From Arenicellales bacterium (GTDB taxonomy: Bacteria; Pseudomonadota; Gammaproteobacteria; BMS3Bbin11): DNA of 7,082 nt. The position numbers and the translations under genes are program-made. The stretch is from positions 1 through 7,082 of the forward strand of contig JARFQC010000062.1 of assembly GCA_029287965.1 (NCBI GenBank), given 5' to 3'. The notes beneath the pieces are model-generated. The model was not told where the DNA came from. It saw only the letters and a program-made list of their open reading frames with translations, and made no database searches. Positions 1 to 6,610 of the stretch are shown piece after piece (within the stretch, counting starts at the first letter, position 1; each line of letters begins with the position of its first letter).

Positions 1-731
1 GCACTGCAGATTGCCAGGTAAACCACATTGAGGCTGAACGCGGTCAGCAGGTGTCCGGACAGGAATTCCTGGTCGAACATGAGCGCACGCAGGCCTTCGA
101 AGACATGGCTGGATGGCAGGTACCAGGCTATGGTTTGCAGCCAGCCGGGTAGTACTTCAATCGGGTAATACACGCCGCTGACCGGCTGAATGGCAAACAC
201 CGCGATCCATGCCAGGCTTTCGGCGCCGAGACCATAGCGCATGATGATGCCGGAGACGACCAGGCCGATGGCCCAGCCCATGATGATCAGGTTGGCGAAA
301 AATGCTGCCAGTGGCAGACCCAGTTCGTAGATCGAATGACCGAACAGGGCTATCGCGATCAGAGATGCGCCGCCGACGCCGATCAGCGTGCGGATCAGGC
401 TGATGATCAGCATGCCGATGACCAGTTCCTGCGGGCGCATCGGCGATGTGAATAAATAGCCCAGGTTGCGCGACCAGACCTCCTCGATGAAAGTCAGCGA
501 CACACCGAGTTGGCCTCGGAACAGTACATCCCACAGCAGTACAGCGGAGATCAGAATGCCGGCACCTTGTGCGACCCAACTGCTGGTGGTGGCCAGGAAC
601 AGGGTGATGAAAGCCCAAAGAATCATCTGCACCGTGGGCCAGTAGATCATCTCGACGATACGCGGCCAGGAACTGCGGATCAGGTAGACATGTCGCAGTA
701 TGAACGCACCGATGCGTTGAAAACTGATCAT
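1..731 (-). CDS. ABC-2 type transporter permease, partial (C-terminus off the left edge)
   Basis: This is the membrane subunit of an ABC exporter, acting in the inner membrane with the ATPase encoded just upstream. The minus frame is open from ATG at 731 to the window edge, giving 243 codons without a stop. It starts MISFQRIGAFILRHVYLIRS. Hydrophobic segments lie near residues 33-48, 57-71, 103-130, 138-162 and 172-186, followed by the family-like stretch QPVSGVYYPIEVLPGW (about 182-197) and a final hydrophobic run from about 228. This pattern, including the ...YLFTSPMRPQEL segment after the second helix, fits ABC-2 permeases of the NodJ/YhhJ/YadH kind, usually about 255-265 residues, so only a short tail should be missing. 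Its ATG overlaps the ATPase stop as ATGA (731-728) with no strong ribosome site, suggesting translational coupling. The substrate cannot be inferred; lipids, polysaccharides and drugs are all possible in this family. Confidence 0.88.
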   Translation of the reverse strand, partial: MISFQRIGAFILRHVYLIRSSWPRIVEMIYWPTVQMILWAFITLFLATTSSWVAQGAGILISAVLLWDVLFRGQLGVSLTFIEEVWSRNLGYLFTSPMRPQELVIGMLIISLIRTLIGVGGASLIAIALFGHSIYELGLPLAAFFANLIIMGWAIGLVVSGIIMRYGLGAESLAWIAVFAIQPVSGVYYPIEVLPGWLQTIAWYLPSSHVFEGLRALMFDQEFLSGHLLTAFSLNVVYLAICS

Positions 732-1498
732 CGGGCGGCGTACTCGCCGGAGGGGCTGCGTACGATGTCGAGGAAGACCTCTTCCAGCGTCTCCCGTCCG
801 TAGCGGTCGAGCAGGCTGGCCGGATCATCGCGATCAACAATGCGGCCTTTTTGCATCATGACCACGTCGTCGCACAGTCGTTCGACTTCATACATGTTGT
901 GCGAAGCGATCAGGATCGTCATGCCGTGTTTCGCGCGGTATTCCTCCAGGAAGGTTCTCACCATGTCGGCTGAATCCGGGTCCAGTGATGCCGTGGGTTC
1001 GTCCAGCAACAGCAGCTCCGGGTGGTTGATCATGGCTTTGGCCATCGCAACACGTGTTTTCTGCCCGGCAGAGAGCGAGCCATAGCGCCGCTGCATCAAG
1101 CCTGCGAGGTCGAGCTCCCGGGCCAGTTCGTCCAGGCGTGCTTCAGCGTCGGGTACGGCGTATAGGCGCGTATACACATTCAGATTCTGGAAGACCGTGA
1201 GGCGTGAGGGCAGGTCAAAGTAGGGCGATGAGAAGTTCATCCTGGCAAGCGTTGAGGGCTGCCGCCGGTCAAAGCGTTCGCCGAACATGAACACTTCACC
1301 GGCAGTGGGGCGTACCAGGCCAAGCAACATGGCCATCGTGGTGGTTTTGCCTGCCCCGTTGCCGCCGAGCAGGGCGCAGACGCTGCCCCTGGTCACGTCC
1401 AGGCTCAGCTCATGTACGGCAGTTGTGGTGCCGAATTCCTTGCGCAAACCGGTGGCTTGAATAATCTTTTCAGGCATGGATTGTATCGTCGAGAGCAT
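728..1498 (-). CDS. ABC-2 type transporter ATP-binding protein (CcmA-like)
   Basis: This cytoplasmic ATPase powers the adjacent ABC-2 permease. Numbered from the longest start (ATG at 1510, 260 residues), it has Walker A GGNGAGKT at 49-56, signature LSAGQ at 146-150, Walker B LLLLDEP at 166-172 with catalytic Glu171, and H-loop His204 in ASHNMYEVE. The Q-loop region reads MNFSSPYFDLPSRLTVFQNL with no Gln in the usual place, which I recall as typical of one ABC-2 subfamily rather than a defect. Three in-frame starts compete at 1510, 1498 and 1477. I list 1498 because GAGAG lies five bases upstream of it. Homology favours 1477 (MPEKIIQATGLRKEFG), which has no visible ribosome site. The stop overlaps the permease start. 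The gene diverges from the metal uptake operon. Confidence 0.93.
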   Translation of the reverse strand: MLSTIQSMPEKIIQATGLRKEFGTTTAVHELSLDVTRGSVCALLGGNGAGKTTTMAMLLGLVRPTAGEVFMFGERFDRRQPSTLARMNFSSPYFDLPSRLTVFQNLNVYTRLYAVPDAEARLDELARELDLAGLMQRRYGSLSAGQKTRVAMAKAMINHPELLLLDEPTASLDPDSADMVRTFLEEYRAKHGMTILIASHNMYEVERLCDDVVMMQKGRIVDRDDPASLLDRYGRETLEEVFLDIVRSPSGEYAAR

Positions 1499-1508
1499 GC
1501 ATACTCTC
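1491..1508. repeat. Imperfect 18-bp palindrome in the divergent start region
   Basis: The sequence GAGAGCATGCATACTCTC reads as GAGAG / CTCTC arms around a perfect ATGCAT core, with one mismatched pair between arm and core. It lies over the competing start codons of the ABC-2 ATPase. If translation begins at 1477 it sits in the 5' leader and could be an operator. If translation begins at 1510 or 1498, it is at least partly coding and the GAGAG arm may simply be the ribosome site. The dyad is visible; a role is not shown. Confidence 0.35.
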
Positions 1509-1521
1509 ATGCCGCTATTTC

Positions 1522-1526
1522 AGAGG
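1522..1526 (+). promoter_or_regulatory. Ribosome binding site candidate for the metal-binding protein
   Basis: AGAGG ends ten bases before ATG 1537. This is slightly long spacing but the only purine-rich match in the leader, and it supports 1537 over the later in-frame ATGs at 1546 and 1555. Confidence 0.4.
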
Positions 1527-1527
1527 T

Positions 1528-1542
1528 CTTTATAGTATGACA
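1528..1542. promoter_or_regulatory. Candidate Zur-like operator overlapping the start of the metal operon
   Basis: CTTTATAGTATGACA matches the core of the gammaproteobacterial Zur consensus as I remember it (TGTTATANTATAACA) at 11 of 14 defined positions, centred on G1535. The inner ATA-G-TAT part is perfectly symmetrical. It also holds TATAGT (1531-1536), one base from a consensus -10 on the plus strand, and TATAAA on the minus strand (1534-1529). A zinc repressor bound here could block the uptake operon and perhaps the divergent gene. No good -35 is visible in either direction, the outer arms of the longer Zur consensus are not matched, and no zur gene is in the window. Confidence 0.3.
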
Positions 1543-2403
1543 GCTATGGTACAAATGCGGCTAGCCATCAGCGCCGTGCTGCTGTCCCTGCTATCCGTGG
1601 CACCTGTTGCCAGCGCCAAATCCCTGCAAGCCGCCACAACGGTTCCACCGCTGGCCTGGTTGGTAGATGAAATCGCCGGTGATGCGGCCGGGGTGACGGT
1701 GATGGTTCCTGAAGGGCATGTGCCGGAATCATCGCAACCCTCACCCGGGACATTGCTGCAACTGCGCAGCGCCGGAATCGTCATTCTCGTCGGGCATCCC
1801 GCCTTCACGTTTGAAATCAAATACGTTGTACCGCACCTGAGCGAGCAGCAGCAGGCAGATAGCATCAACCTGTACCGGCTCGCGCAATTAATTTATCCTG
1901 ATTTCTCGATTGATGAGGACGATCCCCATCTCTGGACCAGTCCGCTTGTTATGCGCGAAGCGGCAAAACAGCTGGCAGATATCCTCGCGCGACAGGATCC
2001 TGACCATGCTGATATGTACCGAGGACGTTCAACTGCACTAATCATGCAACTTGACCAGTTGATCGAGCGTTTTCAAAGCATGGCAACGAGCCGCGGGTCC
2101 AAACGATTTGTCGTCTACCATCCTGCCTGGGGCAGTCTTGAACGCGATTTTCAGCTCGAGCAGGTTTCGATTGAGCATCATGGCAAAGCCCCCGGGCCGG
2201 CGGGGCTGGCACGGATGCTGGATGATTTCAGGCATCATGGCGACAAGGTGATCATAACTTCGCCCGGTCATGCGCAGCGCGATGCCGCCGTGATTGCCAG
2301 CCAGCTTGACGGGGAGATAGTGGTGGTCGATCCGCTGCTCAGGGACTGGGATGAAATGATGGAAAATGTGATGTCTGCGCTGGCTGGAGGGAAAGTTCAA
2401 TGA
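1537..2403 (+). CDS. znuA: Zinc/metal ABC transporter substrate-binding protein (ZnuA/TroA family)
   Basis: This periplasmic protein captures a divalent metal, probably Zn2+, and delivers it to the ABC-3 permease encoded downstream. It has 288 residues, with a signal peptide at 1-27 (hydrophobic 8-22, cleavage likely after ASA at 25-27) and the two-lobed ZnuA/TroA fold. Metal ligands that match the family are His131 in DPHLW, His195 in YHPAW and Asp265 in VVDP. The first ligand motif, usually GxxPH, reads GHVPE (60-64), placing Glu64 where His is expected and a His at 61. The acidic/His-rich loop of E. coli ZnuA is absent; only DEDDP precedes His131. The start at 1537 is supported by AGAGG; 1546 and 1555 remain possible. 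Its stop overlaps the ATPase start as ATGA (2400-2403). Manganese cannot be excluded as substrate. Confidence 0.88.
   Translation: MTAMVQMRLAISAVLLSLLSVAPVASAKSLQAATTVPPLAWLVDEIAGDAAGVTVMVPEGHVPESSQPSPGTLLQLRSAGIVILVGHPAFTFEIKYVVPHLSEQQQADSINLYRLAQLIYPDFSIDEDDPHLWTSPLVMREAAKQLADILARQDPDHADMYRGRSTALIMQLDQLIERFQSMATSRGSKRFVVYHPAWGSLERDFQLEQVSIEHHGKAPGPAGLARMLDDFRHHGDKVIITSPGHAQRDAAVIASQLDGEIVVVDPLLRDWDEMMENVMSALAGGKVQ
2386..2390 (+). promoter_or_regulatory. Strong ribosome binding site for the metal ABC ATPase
   Basis: GGAGG inside the end of the upstream gene ends nine bases before ATG 2400. It confirms that start and shows that translation can begin independently despite the ATGA overlap. 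Confidence 0.7.
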
Positions 2404-3161
2404 CGGGAGCGCACCAGCCATTGGTCTCGATAAAGGATATCTGTTTTTCCTATGGTGCAGGCAGAGTGCTGGACAACGTCGGTCTGCAGATTGATCAGGG
2501 TGATTACCTTGCCATTATCGGCCCCAACGGTGGTGGCAAGACTACGCTGTTGAAGATAATTCTCGGTCTGCTTGAACCGGACAGCGGTAGCGTTACCTGG
2601 CATGACCGCCATGCAAAGCGGCATATCGGCTATGTGCCTCAATTCGCAAGCTTCGAGCGCAGCTTCCCGCTGTGCGTAAGCGAAGTCGTGATGATGGGAC
2701 GTTTGAAGAGCGGCAGGCTCTTTCAGCGCCGCACGGCCGACGACGAACACCAGGTGGCAGACATACTCGAAAAGCTGGGGCTGATGCAGATAGCCGATAA
2801 ACCGGTCGGCGAACTGTCTGGAGGACAGCTGCAGCGTGTACTGATTGCACGCGCCCTGGTGACGAATCCTGACATCCTGTTTCTTGATGAGCCGATTGCG
2901 TCGATTGACCAGGACTCACGTTATGCACTGACGGAAATTCTCAAAGAACTCAATAAGCGCATACCGATCATCATCGTGACCCACGACATTACGGCCTTTG
3001 CATCGGACGTCATGCATATCGCCTGCGTCAACACGCAGCTTTACTTCCATGGCGACGGCGAACTGGACAGCGAGGTGATGGAAGAGGCCTATGGCTGCCC
3101 GGTTGAACTTGTCGCGCACGGTGTACCTCACCGCGTGTTGAAGCAGCACGACCACTCCTGA
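2400..3161 (+). CDS. znuC: Zinc/metal ABC transporter ATP-binding protein (ZnuC-like)
   Basis: This cytoplasmic ATPase energises metal import through the ABC-3 permease. In 253 residues it carries a full nucleotide-binding domain: Walker A GPNGGGKT at 41-48, Q-loop Gln81 in GYVPQ, signature LSGGQ at 139-143, Walker B ILFLDEP at 159-165 with catalytic Glu164, and H-loop His195 in VTHD. After the domain comes YGCPVELVAHGVPHRVLKQH (231-250), a His-containing tail I associate with the ZnuC/MntB branch. Its length is normal for the family. It is preceded by a good GGAGG site and overlaps the binding-protein stop by four bases; the permease follows after one base. The position between binding protein and ABC-3 permease fixes its role. 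Zinc rather than manganese is inferred. Confidence 0.93.
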   Translation: MTGAHQPLVSIKDICFSYGAGRVLDNVGLQIDQGDYLAIIGPNGGGKTTLLKIILGLLEPDSGSVTWHDRHAKRHIGYVPQFASFERSFPLCVSEVVMMGRLKSGRLFQRRTADDEHQVADILEKLGLMQIADKPVGELSGGQLQRVLIARALVTNPDILFLDEPIASIDQDSRYALTEILKELNKRIPIIIVTHDITAFASDVMHIACVNTQLYFHGDGELDSEVMEEAYGCPVELVAHGVPHRVLKQHDHS

Positions 3162-3162
3162 T

Positions 3163-3981
3163 ATGAGCAGCTTTGCCGAAGCCTTGCAGTATGACTTCAT
3201 GCAGCATGCTATCGCTGCGAGCGTGATGGCCGCATTGCTCTGTGCAATCGTGGGTACATTTATCGTTGTCATGCGCATGGTATTTATGAGCGGCGGTGTG
3301 TCTCACAGTGCGTTTGCAGGGCTGGGTGCGGCACATTTCTTCGGCTTTAACCCGTTTGCCGGGGCGTTGCTTGCAGCCGTCATGGTTAGCCTGGTGCTGA
3401 CACGCATGATAGTCCACCATCGCCAGCCACCCGATGCCATGATTGGTCTGCTCTGGGCAGCGGGTATGTCGATCGGCGTTATTTTCGTTTTCCTTACGCC
3501 CGGTTACACGCCGGACCTGATGCCATACCTGTTCGGAAACATTCTAACCATCAGCCAGCAGCAGCTTTTGTGGATGGTCGGGTTTACCTTGCTGGTACTG
3601 ATCATCATCGCTGCACTATTCAAGCCCCTGGTGGCTGTCAGTTTCGATGATGAGTTTGCCTCGCTGAGAGGTCTGCCGGTAGGCGTTCTGATATCGGTAC
3701 TGATGCTGCTCAGCAGCATTACCATCGTTCTACTAATTCAGGCGGTCGGGATCATCCTGGTGATGGCGCTTATGACGATTCCGCCGTTGATTGGCCTGGC
3801 GATAAGCGCCAGCCTGCGCGGCGTTATGCTGTGGGCCTTTGCAAGCGGCCTGCTGGTCATGTTCGGCGGGTTGTTATTGTCATTCCAGCTCGATCTGCCG
3901 ACCGGCCCGGTCATCGTTATGACCGGCATAGCGCTGCTGGGTGCTGTCAAACTGGCAAGGCGGCTTACCAGTAGTACCTGA
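3163..3981 (+). CDS. znuB: Zinc/metal ABC transporter permease (ZnuB-like, ABC-3 family)
   Basis: This is the inner-membrane channel subunit of the metal importer. Its 272 residues are strongly hydrophobic, with segments near 17-40, 50-82, 92-113, 130-153, 173-195, 196-217, 220-241 and 247-265, consistent with the eight or so helices of ABC-3 permeases. Family features include MVFMSGGVSHSAFAG (39-53, conserved His48), SFDDEFASLRGLPVG (about 160-174, the cytoplasmic loop expected to touch the ATPase) and LPTGPVIV near the end. The ATG follows the ATPase stop (TGA, T, ATG) with no clear ribosome site, so translation is probably coupled. Its last 17 bases overlap the end of the convergent secreted-protein gene. 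No frameshift or truncation is seen. Confidence 0.93.
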   Translation: MSSFAEALQYDFMQHAIAASVMAALLCAIVGTFIVVMRMVFMSGGVSHSAFAGLGAAHFFGFNPFAGALLAAVMVSLVLTRMIVHHRQPPDAMIGLLWAAGMSIGVIFVFLTPGYTPDLMPYLFGNILTISQQQLLWMVGFTLLVLIIIAALFKPLVAVSFDDEFASLRGLPVGVLISVLMLLSSITIVLLIQAVGIILVMALMTIPPLIGLAISASLRGVMLWAFASGLLVMFGGLLLSFQLDLPTGPVIVMTGIALLGAVKLARRLTSST

Positions 3982-6361
3982 CCATATTGTTGTTTTTTTT
4001 GTCGCCAGTGAAGTTGATGTCAATGCTGTTTGGCAGTGACAAACGCGTGACCGCATAGACAAATTTTTCGTCATACGAACGGCTGCCCACGGCACAGTCG
4101 GGGTCCTTGCCCAGCCAGACTCTGGCTTCAGTCCCTACCGGGAGCCTTGCCAGCAGGTTGCTCTTGCAGATCACCAGGTCGTCACGTGAACGTATCGGGA
4201 CATGGCGGACAAAATAGGTGACGAACGAATACCCAATTGTCATGCCGGCGCCGAGTTCATAAGGTCCGTTGTTTCGAACGGTGAACTGGAAGTGCGGACC
4301 TTCAAAGCCCGGGTCGTAAACGCCCAGGTCGACGTTGATGCTGTTGGGTTTGTTCGGGTCCAGGTTAACCTTGTCGTAGGCAACGAAGCTGGGCAGTATT
4401 TCCAGGCTGTTAACCACGGCAACAGTGGTTCCATCTGTGGCCAGAACTTCCAGCTTATATCGACCAAACAAGGTGCCGTCATCCGGAACCGTCCAGTTAT
4501 ACTGGCCGAAGCTGGCTGAAACGGGATTAATGTTTACCCGCTGTTGCTCGCCTGTCTGCTCATCAACAAGATTGAAATTGTAGTAAACCTTGTCCGGATT
4601 GATTTCTGGTTTATTCCACTTGATCGGCATGATCTGTTTACCGCGCCATGCACCGCCCGGTCTCGGTGAAGTGACAGATATCTGTTCCACCTGGTCTTTC
4701 TGGCGAACGGTGAAGCGTGTTTTCCTGGCTTTAGCACTGCCATTTTCAGCGGAGATCATCAAGGTGTAACGCGCCGTTGGCAGTGACGACAGGTCAGCGT
4801 TGAATGCACCATCATTATTCGTCGTGGTCGACAACATCTTCTTGCCTGTGCGCGTATCGAGGATGGCAATCTTTACCCGGCCGCCAATCTTGCCGAGTGT
4901 TTTCCACCTGATGGTTGCCTTGCTGTCGGCCTGCAGGACTTCTTTCTCGCGTGGCTGGGTGATAATGATTTCAGCCGCTGGCAGGCCGGCTACGACGGTG
5001 GTCTTTTTTTCCTTTGCGGCCGGAGCCGGTGCCGGAACAGGTGCGGGCTCAGGTTTCGCAGCCACGGCAATCGGTGCATTGCGGTTGATGGCCACCACCC
5101 GGAAAGGCCGGGTTTGCAGGTCAATATTCGGGGACTTGTCTGACTGGCTGGCAATGTCAGCGACGGCCACAAAAACCTGGTCTCCACCCGCGTATTTTGA
5201 TGGCCACTTGATCGCGATGCGTCGGGTTGTGCCGGGGGCGAGTGGCTGTGTGACTTTTTCCTTGGCAAGCCACGACTTGCTCGCGGAAACATGCTTTTCG
5301 CGAATGCCGATAGTGAACGGAGGCGTCTTGTCTGCCTGGTTGAGGTTGCTGATGAACACGTGCAGGCGGCCATCCTCGGTGTAATGGATGCCATTGATGG
5401 TTTCTATGTAGGCCGTCAGTCTGAGCTCAGGTTTCGCTTTCTTCGCTGCAGATTCCTGTTTCTTGTCTGCAGTACTGGTCTTGACGGATTCTTTGGGTTC
5501 CGCTTTCTTTGTCACGGTTCTGGGCTTGTTGACGCCGCTGGATGTGCTGACGGTTTTCTTATCGCGAACAATCAGCACCTGCGAAATGATGTTGTTGCGC
5601 CCGGATGATTCCTTGACTTCACTGTCCGGGTTGACCATGACCAGTATGTCTTTCTGGCCTACACGGGTCGGGGTATAGGGGGTCTTGATGGTGGTCTGCT
5701 TACCGGGATCCAGGTTGACGTTAATGTCTTTTCCCAAAGGCAGACCGTCTACATATATTCTCAGCTTAACGTCAGTGGCCCGTGCGGTACCGTTATTGGC
5801 GAGCGTTGTCCGGATATTGATTTTTTCACCGGAGACGGGGGACGGGTTGTCGACTTCGAGCTTGACGGGTGTCATGTCAGGCAGCGGGTCCTGGTCATCC
5901 GGCTTTGTGCCGGCCTCGCCAGCCTTTTCGCTCGTCACACCACCGGGCAGCGACAGGATGGCCAGTTTACGCTGTTCTTCTACCTGCGATCCCTTAACCC
6001 CATCGATCTTAAGGATGGCACGAAGCTGAAAGCGTCCCTGTGGAGTAGCCTTGAATTTGAAGTCTGATTTCAGTGAGCCGGCTGCATCAAAACCGCTAAG
6101 TTCCTGTTCGCCGACAGCCTTCTTGTCGAGGAAGAACTGCATACGTGCTTTTTTATCCCGATGCTGCAGCGGGATTTCAATTACATAGCTGACCGTTATT
6201 TCCTCATCCAGGTAGGCAACGCTGCGATTGAGGGACAGGTAATCGAACTTGGCTTTATCTGCGGCCAGTGCGATATTCGCGAACAGCAGAAGCCCTGCTG
6301 TCAGCAGCAGGAATGCGGCATGGATTCTTGCTGTCAGGCTGTCAGATAGAGTGTCACGCAT
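3965..6361 (-). CDS. Secreted multidomain protein with CARDB-like and Kre9/KNH-like Ig folds
   Basis: Function unknown: a 798-residue exported protein of stacked beta-sandwich domains. It has a signal peptide at 1-33 (hydrophobic core 15-30, ALA before the cleavage point). The visible blocks are: 35-138, a beta-rich domain; 165-265, a clear CARDB-type domain (VDNPSPVSGEKINIRTTLANNG, NPDSEVKESSGRNN); 266-310, a Lys/Ser/Thr-rich linker; 311-425, a second beta domain; 434-452, a Pro-Ala linker; 464-553 and 559-657, tandem Kre9/KNH-like Ig domains (IIITQPREKEVLQ...TIRW, then ISVTSPRPGGAWRG...PIKW); 660-798, a C-terminal domain with CARDB-like FTVRNNGP. Its only cysteines, Cys732 and Cys756, could pair. 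There is no catalytic motif, lipobox, LPXTG or obvious C-terminal sorting signal. Such domains usually mediate adhesion or assembly outside the cytoplasm. The start at 6361 lacks a strong ribosome site, but no better one fits the signal peptide. Confidence 0.85.
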   Translation of the reverse strand: MRDTLSDSLTARIHAAFLLLTAGLLLFANIALAADKAKFDYLSLNRSVAYLDEEITVSYVIEIPLQHRDKKARMQFFLDKKAVGEQELSGFDAAGSLKSDFKFKATPQGRFQLRAILKIDGVKGSQVEEQRKLAILSLPGGVTSEKAGEAGTKPDDQDPLPDMTPVKLEVDNPSPVSGEKINIRTTLANNGTARATDVKLRIYVDGLPLGKDINVNLDPGKQTTIKTPYTPTRVGQKDILVMVNPDSEVKESSGRNNIISQVLIVRDKKTVSTSSGVNKPRTVTKKAEPKESVKTSTADKKQESAAKKAKPELRLTAYIETINGIHYTEDGRLHVFISNLNQADKTPPFTIGIREKHVSASKSWLAKEKVTQPLAPGTTRRIAIKWPSKYAGGDQVFVAVADIASQSDKSPNIDLQTRPFRVVAINRNAPIAVAAKPEPAPVPAPAPAAKEKKTTVVAGLPAAEIIITQPREKEVLQADSKATIRWKTLGKIGGRVKIAILDTRTGKKMLSTTTNNDGAFNADLSSLPTARYTLMISAENGSAKARKTRFTVRQKDQVEQISVTSPRPGGAWRGKQIMPIKWNKPEINPDKVYYNFNLVDEQTGEQQRVNINPVSASFGQYNWTVPDDGTLFGRYKLEVLATDGTTVAVVNSLEILPSFVAYDKVNLDPNKPNSINVDLGVYDPGFEGPHFQFTVRNNGPYELGAGMTIGYSFVTYFVRHVPIRSRDDLVICKSNLLARLPVGTEARVWLGKDPDCAVGSRSYDEKFVYAVTRLSLPNSIDINFTGDKKNNNMVRYYW

Positions 6362-6375
6362 TCAAGGTACAGGTT

Positions 6376-6380
6376 AGAGG
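6376..6380 (+). promoter_or_regulatory. Ribosome binding site candidate for the glutaredoxin-like gene
   Basis: AGAGG ends only two bases before ATG 6383, closer than usual; an AGG at 6371-6373 has nine-base spacing. The whole divergent gap to the secreted-protein gene is 21 bases, so promoters for both genes must lie partly inside the opposing coding sequences. Confidence 0.35.
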
Positions 6381-6382
6381 TC

Positions 6383-6607
6383 ATGAAGGTTCGCTATTAT
6401 ACAAAAGTTGGTTGCCCGTTGTGTGACGAGGGGCTTGCCATATTATGCACATTTAGTGGTCTTGATATCGAACACATCGATATTGAAGAAGACGAACAGG
6501 TGTTTGGCAAGTATGCATGGAAGATTCCGGTCATTGCCCGTCCGGACAATGCATCGGAGCTGGATTGGCCTTTCGACAGCAAGGATGTCAAAGCCTTCCT
6601 TGAGTGA
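6383..6607 (+). CDS. Glutaredoxin-like family protein (DUF836 type)
   Basis: This small cytoplasmic thioredoxin-fold protein has 74 residues and no signal peptide, and is probably a thiol-disulfide oxidoreductase. The start MKVRYYTKVGCPLCDEG gives a first beta strand followed by the redox site Cys11-Pro-Leu-Cys14 at the head of helix 1. KIPVI (47-51) carries the expected cis-proline, Pro49. The ending ELDWPFDSKDVKAFLE matches the tail I recall for the glutaredoxin-like DUF836 family, whose members are about this length. An extra cysteine lies at 22. Physiological partners are unknown in this family. It is divergent from the secreted-protein gene and ends three bases from the convergent gluQRS, so it appears to be a single-gene unit. 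The Cys pair would suit redox or metal-thiol chemistry, but no link to the neighbours is shown. Confidence 0.85.
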   Translation: MKVRYYTKVGCPLCDEGLAILCTFSGLDIEHIDIEEDEQVFGKYAWKIPVIARPDNASELDWPFDSKDVKAFLE

Positions 6608-6610
6608 TGA

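Noticed and set aside
157..840. A 227-codon minus-strand open frame overlapping the ABC-2 permease and the end of its ATPase
   Set aside because: Its product is full of His, Arg and Pro with no hydrophobic helices, while another frame of the same strand encodes a convincing permease that begins exactly at the ATGA overlap.
2038..2421. Minus-strand open frame opposite the end of the metal-binding protein gene
   Set aside because: It is antisense to a gene with clear ligand motifs and shows no domain, no membrane segment and no ribosome site.
3993..4000. Run of eight T after the metal permease stop, as a possible terminator
   Set aside because: No stem longer than about three base pairs precedes it, and the run is explained by Lys and Asn codons (DKKNNN) near the end of the opposing gene.
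5006..5065. Repetitive-looking GC-rich stretch as a possible DNA repeat
   Set aside because: The repetition is at protein level (Pro-Ala codons in a linker); no exact direct repeat of useful length is visible.
4800..5384. A 194-codon plus-strand open frame opposite the secreted-protein gene
   Set aside because: It lies wholly antisense to a gene with a signal peptide and recognisable domains. Its translation is rich in Ser, Arg and Ala without motifs, and no ribosome site precedes it.
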